Assembly (NCBI GenBank): GCA_001275005.1
Contig: JWZX01002071.1
Location: forward strand, 1 to 33,557
Source: Chrysochromulina tobinii
Taxonomy: Eukaryota > Haptophyta > Prymnesiales > Chrysochromulinaceae
Reading direction: 5' to 3'
DNA length: 33,557 bases
The notes under the pieces were generated by a model that made no database searches, was not told the origin of the DNA, and was given only the letters and a program-made list of their open reading frames with translations. The stretch's first letter is position 1, and every line of letters begins with the position of its first letter. Positions 25,901 through 33,557 of this stretch are shown one piece after another. Position numbers and translations under genes: made by a program.

Positions 25901-28900
25901 TCGACATGACGAGGCACGATTCTGGATTGCATGTTTCGACGAGAGGCATCTCAACTGGCAACCGCTGCGCGAGGACGCTCTTGTCGTTGCCGTCGCCCAC
26001 CTCGTCGCGGACTTCGCCGCTGCCGCTCAAGACTTCGCCGCTGCCGCTGCCGAAATCATCGGCGCCCAGAGCGTTGAAGGAGTCCGCAGCGCCGCTCGCA
26101 ATCTCGAGAAGCATGGGCGGCGGCTCATAGCACTGGTACTCGTCCGTGGAGGACGCTTGCCACGCCGGCTCCATCCCCGCGGTCCCCGCCCATGCCGGTA
26201 GGATGGTCGCTGGCTCCTCTGGCGCAGGCGCTGGAAGCGGCGGGATGCAGCCGTAGGCGGACGCTTGCTCGAGCACGGTGGCAAACGTCATCGAGTTGAA
26301 GATGAGCTCTCGTCGTTGACGAGTGAGTAGAAAGTGGGCCGACGAGCTATTGAAACTCTTCTCGGCATCCATAGGACGGAGCGCCTTGAATCGCCAGTTC
26401 ATGCCGCCTTTGGCGACGCCGTTGTACACCACAGGGATCCCAAGCATGCGATCCATCAGGCAGAGCGTCTCGCGCATCAAAGCGAGGTGGCCGATGAGAG
26501 CGAGCCCTACATCGGCAGCGGCATTCGGACAGTGACGAAAGAACACCGGGTCCTTACCCACCGCCTTCGAGGACGAGCACGATTCGAGCGGCGCTTTGGC
26601 ATGGAGCTGATTGAAAAAGTCCTGGACGGGCACTTTGACCCATGCAAAGTTCAACTTGTAGATGGAGCGGAGCTGGTTGTCGTCCATCCTCGGGTTACGA
26701 CACATTTTGTTCCGGATGCACTCAGCCACGGCAATCGGCGCAATGTCGAGTGCCTCGCCTGAATTGTTCGTGAGCCACGACATGTTCGTATGTTTGGGGT
26801 CATCGTCCTTTGCGGCCCACTCCTGAAACTCGAGATAAGGCCGATGGACGGTCTTTCCCACATCGAGCTCCTCCTGGTCAGCGCCGTGAGCCTCTGGCCC
26901 GACCATCTCGTGGAAAAAGGAGATGCGATGAGGGAGGATGTCACGCAACATGAAGATGGTCTCGATCTTCCTCATCCCCAACTTGGTCGGAAGGATGTTA
27001 TTGAGCCATGTACGCGTCTGCATGTGGCTGAATGCGATGAGAGCGTTCATTCGCGAGCAAACCTCATCCTCGACGGCCAGGTACCGAGTCATGTTGAATC
27101 CGTCGGAGCGCTCCGACCCAGGCACAGTCCACATTGCAGGGAGCTTGAGAAGGTACTCACTGAGCGTGGTTCCGCCAGTCTTCGGCACGTGATGAAAGTA
27201 GTAGAGCGGGAAGTCCGTCGGCACGCTGCCGACGAACGTCCTTGTGTATTGCACCACGGGAGCAGTGGTCGACGGGATCTCGGTCGAGGCAGCTTTCACC
27301 GTGGATGTTTCGTGGCCGACCATCAGCGGTCCAGCGCCAAACTTTGGTAAAGCGATGGCCGTATCAGTTGGCGTGGCTAAGCAGCCGTATGACTCCGCAA
27401 ACGCCTCGAAGGCATCCAGAGCGCGAGCCACGAAGAAGAACTCTCGCTTCTCCTTGGCGAGCAGGACTGAGGCAACGTCCTCGTCGACAGTCGCAATGTA
27501 CTTCGAGGGCACAATGCCGTTGCGGTTCTCATTGTCCGTCTCATAAATCTTCCAAGGGATCGGCAGCTGGGTCGCGTGTGCAAAGATGCACAAGGAGCGC
27601 CGGATATTCTGAGGATCTCCAACGGGCCCCAGGTATACGGACGCGAGGGGGGAATCGCGGTCCGCATCGGCGCCGGAGGAAATGGCGGACGAGTTACGCG
27701 CATTCCAGAGGGCGTCGATGGTCATGTTGCGCCATGTCTCATTGAACTCGTAGACGTATTGAAGCTGAGCATCCTGTGGGTAATCGTCGCTATTCATCCA
27801 CGAATGCATCATCGCTCTGATAAACGCCACCGAGGACCGATTGGCCATGTGGCGCCGCTCATCGTCAGCGAAGAAAGCTTGGATGCGATGAGAGAGCACA
27901 TCGCGCATGAAGCCTAGGACCACCACGGGTCGGTTCGTAGCAGCGCGCAACTCCTGCACCCATGTGACGTTGTCGATCTGACCAAACGCGATGAGCGCGT
28001 GCGTCCGACCGTCGACTGATTCGTCAAAGCTGGCCGTGAAGGACTTCAAGTCGAAGGGTTCGAATGGCCTCGAGCCAGGAACAATGTACTGTGGGGGAAG
28101 CTGCGCAAGATACTTGGAGATCTCGACGCCGTTGGCATTCTTTTGCCACGCGAAGCAGTAAATCGGCTGGACGAAGATGGCAAACCCTCCGTGGATGAGC
28201 CCCGCGGTCACTTCCTCTGCGTTGCTAATACCCAGCCATCGAGTGCTGCGCGTCCTCTCATGATGCGCTGCGTCAGCCGCGGCCAACTCGAGAGTGTTAT
28301 GAAGCCACTCACGGTGAGCACGCGGCCGAGGGTGAGCAGCGTGGTGAGGGTGAGCAGCTCCGTGATGCAAGTCGAGTGCGTAGAGACTCTCGTGGTGGCC
28401 GGTGATGTTCTTGGGCGGGCGCACGAACCTGTCTCCCTGGTCACTCGACGACCACTGCGCGGCCAGCGTCTGTACGTGCAGCTTGTCAAAATGCGGCGCG
28501 CGTGGAGTCCAGCGCCGGCGGCTCGCCCCAGGATCCACACTCGACCGACTCCAGCGTCTTTTACTCATATCGTCCAGCATGGCAAAGTTGGGGTCGAAGT
28601 TGTAAGATTGTGCGGCAACGCTGTGCTTATCGACGACGTGAGCAACCACGGCATCGACGCACGGCTGGATGTGGCTCGGCACAGCACAATACTCATAGTG
28701 GATCAACTTCCAGTTTTTGGCGGTCTCGTTGACGAAGACATTGGTGCGGGTCTTGTCGGCGATTTGCTGCGCAGCCGAGTCTCTCATGCAGTGCAGCAGG
28801 TCGTCGAAGACAATTTCGCCCTTCTCCCCCTTAAAGTTTAGATCGATGGTCGCAGTCGGGTCTTCGGTAATGCCCCTGGCGAACGGACTTTCTACGAGGC

Positions 28901-31900
28901 AACGATCGACAAGATTCCAGCGGGTCAGCTCGACGATCTTGTACGTCTCCCAGGTGATTGCCGGCAAGTAGTTCTCGCTGCCGGTGCAACCGCCAAAAGG
29001 TAGGGAAGATCCATCACAGTTTGCGCCCGAAAAGTCACCGATGAAGTATTTGGGCGCTATGCCGTCCTGGGATTCGTGCTGAATGTACATCGGCCTGCTC
29101 TTATCCTCATCGCTCATCTGCGGCTGGGACCAGGTGCGCATGTACTTGAGCATGCGGCCGGGTTTTACACCGCACGCTTGGGTGCACGGGACGAGCTCCC
29201 GTGAGCCCCCGAAGACGTTCTCCTCGTACAGGCGCCAGAGAAGCTGGATCCCCTCTGGATCCTGGCCGGTGTAGTCGGTGCGATTTGGGTACATTTCTAG
29301 CAGCTTGTCGACCCAGTTGCAGAGCGTCTCGCCGTGCCGGTCGTGGATCGCATAGTGATCCTGTGCTATATCCCCACTCCCCTCCTCGGGAACCTCTGTC
29401 ATTTCGACTTCCTTGCCGCCAAGGCACCATTTGTCCCGCTGCTCCATGTACCGGGGGACGTTTTGAGCAACGAAGCTCCAGAGACAGGAGAGCTTGAGGG
29501 CGCAGATTGGGATGTCGTTCTGGACGGCCTCAAAGTGGGGCGGGATGAAGCTCTCTCCCGCAAAGGCAGCCGTTGGATTGGCGGTGCCTCCCGCTGCACA
29601 AAGCTCCTTTGTCTCGTCGAGCAGCTCGAGGAACCACTCGGCTCCGGAGTGCTGGTCGGCATACAATAGACCACGAATGGCCCCCTGAGTCTCATCGGGG
29701 GTCTGCCGGCCGAAGTCCTCAATGTTGCCGTTCTCCTGCATCCAATCCCACACGTCATCGAACGGCTTGTAGATCTCGGGGTCCATCTCGGACTTAGGGT
29801 CGAAAGGTTTGTTGCGCCCGGACCAGTGGAGCACGGTGGCATCTCCAAGGAACTTCGAGGCGTTCATTTTGTTGGCGTTCAAGTCGGCCTTCGAGATGTA
29901 GCCGAGACCATCGACGAAGGCTGGGTCGCCCACCAGCGAGTTCCAGCACACCACCGTGTCTGCAAACGCGAAGTATGAGATTCCGAGGCCGAAGGAAAGG
30001 GACGTCTCGGGGAGTAGCTTCTTCTCATAGTTGGCGCGCATGTAGTTGTCGAAGCGATCGGTCATATTCTGCGCCCTCCACTCGGTCATGTTGAAGCGCG
30101 ACATGCCGAAGTTCCACTTCGGCTGCGCTGTGGCGTTCAGCTCTCTGCCATTAAAGTCCCTGCTCCACTGCATGATGATCTCCGCGAACTCGTCCTTCTG
30201 GCACTGACGATGGCCACTCTCTTCCGCCGACATCGTGCACCCAATGTACCCACTCGCCTTATCCTTCCCAAGGTACGTGACTGGGTAATCGACCCAGCTA
30301 AAGGCATTGACGTAGGGCTTGTTGCGCATGCAGTCCTCATCCCAGAGCCATCCGTTGCACGTACCGGCGATGACGATGCCTTCGCCCATGGGAATCTCGA
30401 GGCTTGCAATCGGCTTCTGAATGACGATGTCGTCGTCGCAGAAGAAGAGCGTCTCGAGGCCACGGAACGGCCCGAGGTACGGCAGGTAGAAGCGAAGCAT
30501 GTTGAACGGGTCGTGATGCATGTTGTCATAGTCCCATGGCTCAGGATGGAGGATGGTCGGTGGCTGGTGATCCTGGTCTTGGAAGCCGCCCTGCGAGCCG
30601 AATTGTGGCCACTTCCAAAGCGGAGAGACGCCGTCCTTTTCAAGAGTGGCAGTCGCCTCGTCGATGTCCATCACGTGGATCGTCTGCTTCGGCGCTACAG
30701 GCATGAGTGCAGTTTCGAGACGATTCAGCAGGGACGTGTAGTTGAGCGCCTGGGCTTGGGTGTCGCCACGCTGGATGTCGCCGATGAGCCAAATGTCGAT
30801 GTTGGTCTCTGGACTGTTCATGAAGAGAGAGCCGATGGCCACGACGATAGCTGCGAAGCGATCGGACAGGATCACGATGGTCGTACGCTCGCCAGTGTTG
30901 CAGTTCACGAGTCCACAGCGCGCAGATTCGGGCACCCCTGCGTCTGGCGTGGGCACCACAAGGGCCTTGTGTGTTGGCGCGGGCTCCTCGGCCGGGGCGG
31001 TTGTGTTCGATGCCGGGGCGGTTGTGCTCGATGCCGGGGCGGTTGTGTTCGATGCCGGGGCGGTTGTGTTCGATGCCGGCTCACCGAAGCTCTCGGGGGC
31101 CTCGGGGGTGAGGGGGCTTTCGATCGCGGCAGAGTCTTCCCCCGAGGTCGGCTCGATCACGGTCTCATCAAAGCTTGGCTCATCCAGCTTGACTGGTGCT
31201 CCAGGCTGCATCTGGCACGTGCCCCACTGTGTACCAGGTTGGTAACCGACGCACAGCGGGGTCGCCCAATCACACGCTTCCCATTCGGGCACGGAGCCAG
31301 TCTGGCCGCAGCACGCCTCCGTCTTGTTGTAGTGCGCGCTGCATTGCACGCCATAGATGTTGCCCGAATTGGTAATGGACTGCCTAGGCGCCGAGAGCGG
31401 AGTCTCCGACGACGTGTCCCCCAGCAGCGCCGCGCAATCTGAGCACTGAGAGCACTCCAGAAACAAGGAGCACTTGATTTCCAAGGGCGCCTTATGTTCC
31501 ACGCACCACGGCTCGCACCAGCTGGCCGAGATCGACGCATCGAGATGGGTCAACTTGAGTTGTTTGATGGTCTCAAGCAACTGCTCGGGCAGTCCTAGTG
31601 TGTCTTCTGGCTCATCGGAAAACGGAGAAGCCCCATCCCTCGGAAGACGGGGTACGGGTGGTGGGGGCGGCAGCATGCACGTGTTGCACGAGAATTGGCA
31701 GTACACGTGCATGTAGTCGACGTTGCGGTCGCACTCGCCCGCCTCCGCCCAGGGCGGGCAGCTCTCGTTATCATCGACACACGTTGACGGGGAGGGTGCT
31801 GGCGGCGAGGGCAAGGGCGGCGAGGGCGGCGACGGAGGTGAAAATGGAGGCGACGGCGGCGGCGGGGACGCCGGAGGCGGCGGCGGCAATGGTGGCGGCG

Positions 31901-32702
31901 GCGGCAATGGTGGCGGCGGCGGGGACGCCGGAGGCAGCGGCGAGGGCGGCGAGGGTGGCGAGGGTTGCGGAGGCGACGGCGAGAGATGGCCGTGGAACGA
32001 GAGCGACTGATCGGGATCAAACAGCTCATCAGGCACATCGGGCACCTGGGGCAGAGCAGGCAGGTCTGCCGTCGGCAGATCAGGCATCTTGCGGAGCTGC
32101 GCGAGCAGTTCCTCGAGCTCTCGCTGGAGGTCCTCCTCGCGAGACTCCATCTCTGACGCCGAAGGCGGCGAGGGAGGCGGGCCGCCGGGCTGGGCGGCGG
32201 CGGCGGGCTGTGTGGCGATGGCGGCCATCTTCGCCAGACGATGACGGAGACGTTGCTCCGGTTCGCCAAATCGAGCCTCGAGCTCTGCAAGCTTCTCGTC
32301 TACGATCGATCGTTCCTGGACGATCGAACGATCGAGCTCTGCGAGCTTCTCGTTGTCGACCAAGCTCGCGTTCCTCAAGGTCGGGCCGGTTGCGGTGGTC
32401 GGCACTATCGTTTTCGGCTCCTTGTTCAGCGCAAAGTGCCCATCAGATTTGAATTCGACCGGCACGAGTCGGTCACTTCCGGTAACTTCAAGCTCCGGCG
32501 ATTGGGATGAGTCCACATGTTCGTCAAGCCCATGCACGTGCTCCGGGTATCCAATAGAAGCACTCGGGTATCCTGCCGCCGAGGACGCCGCGCACGCGAT
32601 GCCAAATATAAAAGTGCGCCGTGCGCGGCTGCTGGTTTTACTCAGTGAATGTCGAAGTCGGGGTGCGGTGATGCATGTCCCGACGCTCACCACCTCAGTC
32701 AT
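22919..32702 (-). CDS. Giant secretory multienzyme: ShKT, GT8, duplicated sulfotransferase-like region, glycoside-hydrolase-like barrel, ShKT
   Basis: Two exons, 32702-24804 and 24679-22919, give about 3,219 residues. Order: weak signal anchor (TFIFGIACAASSAAG, about 31-45), Glu-rich coil (about 120-220), Pro-rich stalk (235-306), ShKT (308-342, CVDDNESCPPWAEAGEC...), two Cys-rich segments (387-500), and four NTT-containing heptads (543-571). GT8 spans about 602-981, with FFCDDDIVIQKP (Asp756-758), WNFGMSRFNMTEWR and VLHWSGRNKPF. A region I do not recognise spans 985-1480. A degenerate sulfotransferase-like copy (1491-1780) precedes an intact one (1815-2156) with HVPKTGGTTL (Lys1841) and FMLRDILPHRISFF. 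A glycoside-hydrolase-like barrel begins NIVIRWSEFEPLPDQYVW (about 2310-2830); a beta-sandwich (2840-2937) and a second ShKT (3002-3039) follow. The 124-bp intron (24803-24680) joins LNIYR to DWHLYATTMW in phase 0. The start at 32702 avoids an upstream extension that translates an inverted-repeat element. Polysaccharide synthesis and sulfation in the Golgi is inferred. Confidence 0.85.
24680..24803 (-). other. Predicted intron of the giant gene
   Basis: GT-AG intron of 124 bp: donor TACAGG|GTGACC, acceptor GATGCAG|GATTGG. The upstream frame runs on without a stop into unrelated Gly/Arg-rich residues, while the downstream frame resumes the conserved aromatic-rich region, so a frame change is required. 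A GTAAGG donor inside (about 24,751) is closer to consensus but leaves the wrong phase. Confidence 0.7.
30991..31074 (-). repeat. 21-bp coding minisatellite, four units
   Basis: Four adjacent 21-bp units (plus strand GCCGGGGCGGTTGTGTTCGA then T, one unit with a single C for T) encode a repeated heptad rich in Ala, Pro, Ser, Asn and Thr. Each unit carries an N-glycosylation sequon (NTT or, in one unit, STT instead). Confidence 0.95.
31785..32000 (-). repeat. Pro-rich stalk minisatellite in the giant gene
   Basis: GGCGG/GAGGG/GGCAATGGT-type repeats on the plus strand encode a Pro/Ser-rich, extensin-like stalk of about 70 residues with SPPSPP and PPPLPPPPP runs. The strand bias (almost no C or T on the plus strand) is extreme. 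Confidence 0.9.
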
Positions 32703-33557
32703 CTGCGCCGTGGTACTTGTGCCCCCTCGCAGAAGGGAGCAATTGGCACGATGAGGCGGGCAAGTGTAAGCGTCTGCGAGGGAACGCGATTCGATCACGT
32801 CGATTGTCACCAAGGGAGTTCCAAGGCTTTTTGCCAAGCCTTCGAGCCTCGCAATGTTTGGCGATGGCGTGGGCGCCGCAGCAGGAAAACATGCCGGGCA
32901 CCGCCAGCGACGTGCGCAGCAACGGCACAGCAACGTCGCTGGCGGCACTACATGCACGTACTGCCGCCAGCGACATGCGCAGCAACGGCGGTGCCCGGCA
33001 GCTTGCGCGGCACCGCTATACGAGAGAGCGCTTGCCTGAAAAATCCAACCTAATTTGGGTTTGCTGAAATTCCAACCTTATTAGTCGACACAAAACGAAG
33101 CATGCGTGAAGGACTTTTCTTCGATTCATGGATGGAGAGAGTTTCGGGATGCCTGAGTTACCGTCTCTCGCGTCTCGGGCTCATTACGGGCTCATCGGGG
33201 GTACGTTCCGGCCGGGCTCACCGGTCACCGCAAGCCGCACCGCCGGCCGCACCCTGCACGCGTGCTTGCTTGCTTCAGCGGTGCGTGTCTTCATCTCGCC
33301 GACCGCCTTTGAGCAGGCGCGGGGAGGCGCTCTGGGAGCGGGAGGGTGCCAGATCGGGTATTTGCAAGGGGCGACCTCACACTTATATCTGAGTCGGCCG
33401 CTGGGTTGGCGCCACATGGCACGGCACCTCCTGGTACATGGCCTGGACTTGCGCGTCCGTCGGTGAGTCGCGGTTTGGTTGTGAGGTTCGTCTGTGTTCC
33501 GTGTGACTTGTGTTTGTCCCGGATGGTCTTGAACTTGAAGTCTTGAACATGACGAAC
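32703..33557. other. 5' flank of the giant gene
   Basis: No gene is supported. It contains the inverted-repeat element at 32,892-33,000 and two similar words, AATCCAACCTAA and ATTCCAACCTTA, near 33,044 and 33,069. Open frames of 60-130 codons on both strands have no recognised domain. Confidence 0.5.
32892..33000. repeat. 109-bp nested inverted/direct repeat element
   Basis: TGCCGGGCACCGCC (32,892-32,905) is the exact reverse complement of GGCGGTGCCCGGCA (32,987-33,000). Inside, CCGCCAGCGACGT (32,901-32,913) pairs exactly with ACGTCGCTGGCGG (32,933-32,945). CCGCCAGCGAC(G/A)TGCGCAGCAACGGC is also present twice as a direct repeat. No clear target-site duplication is seen. Confidence 0.85.

Noticed and set aside
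30210-31442. 410-codon plus-strand open frame
   Set aside because: Antisense to the GT8 and linker part of the giant gene; composition is the mirror of the coding strand with no domain.
32600-32620. AAATATAAAAG resembling a TATA box
   Set aside because: Lies inside the coding part of the giant gene and points away from it toward no gene.
32703-32957. In-frame N-terminal extension of the giant gene
   Set aside because: Its first residues are encoded by the inverted-repeat element; the later ATG precedes the membrane anchor.
33128-33466. 112-codon plus-strand open frame at the window end
   Set aside because: No recognisable domain and similar-length frames occur on both strands here.
1-33557. 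tRNA, rRNA, CRISPR or transposase genes
   Set aside because: None recognised on either strand by eye; a covariance-model search would be needed to exclude small RNAs.

Overview
This is nuclear DNA of a unicellular eukaryote, most likely an alga. A haptophyte (Emiliania, Chrysochromulina or Prymnesium type) fits best, but the species call is inference. The reasons are mostly very high GC, monocistronic genes on both strands with their own spacers, short spliceosomal introns (102, 103, 104, 124, 135 and about 249 bp, one best read as GC-AG), many simple repeats, Ala/Pro-rich proteins, ShKT domains joined by Pro-rich stalks, and a candidate signal-plus-transit leader on one protein. No tRNA, rRNA, CRISPR array, recognisable transposase or bacterial operon is visible.

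Layout. 152-1243 (+): polytopic membrane protein resembling ZIP metal transporters. 1244-2219: repeat-bearing spacer. 2220-4316 (-): TPR plus phytanoyl-CoA-dioxygenase-type 2-oxoglutarate oxygenase, two exons. 4621-5499 (+): HtrL/YibB-type putative glycosyltransferase, divergent from it. 6070-7119 (+): secretory SAM methyltransferase. 7607-8353 (-): unknown protein ending in a PP1-docking-like RVSF. 8431-8570: duplicated hairpin repeat. 9115-11220 (-): TBC1D13-like Rab GAP, five exons. 11511-12236 (-): demethylmacrocin-type O-methyltransferase. 12833-14152 (-): threonine-synthase-like PLP enzyme. 14793-15584 (-): protein with two nearly identical Trp/Pro modules. 15585-17229: spacer with one candidate ion-channel-like exon. 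17230-18201 (-) and 18650-21493 (+): divergent pair of coiled-coil proteins. 21721-22491 (-): small coiled-coil protein. 22919-32702 (-): a giant two-exon gene of about 3,219 codons.

The giant gene is the standout. From N to C terminus it appears to encode a membrane anchor, a Glu-rich coil, a Pro-rich stalk, a ShKT domain, Cys-rich segments, N-glycosylation-sequon repeats, a GT8-type glycosyltransferase, a duplicated sulfotransferase-like region (one copy with an intact PAPS loop, one degenerate), a glycoside-hydrolase-like barrel with a beta-sandwich, and a second ShKT domain. This looks like a single-chain secretory-pathway machine for building, sulfating and trimming an extracellular polysaccharide such as scale, coccolith or cell-coat glycan. 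The HtrL/YibB-like protein, the two methyltransferases and the dioxygenase could share that theme, but eukaryotic neighbours need not act together, so this is only a hypothesis.
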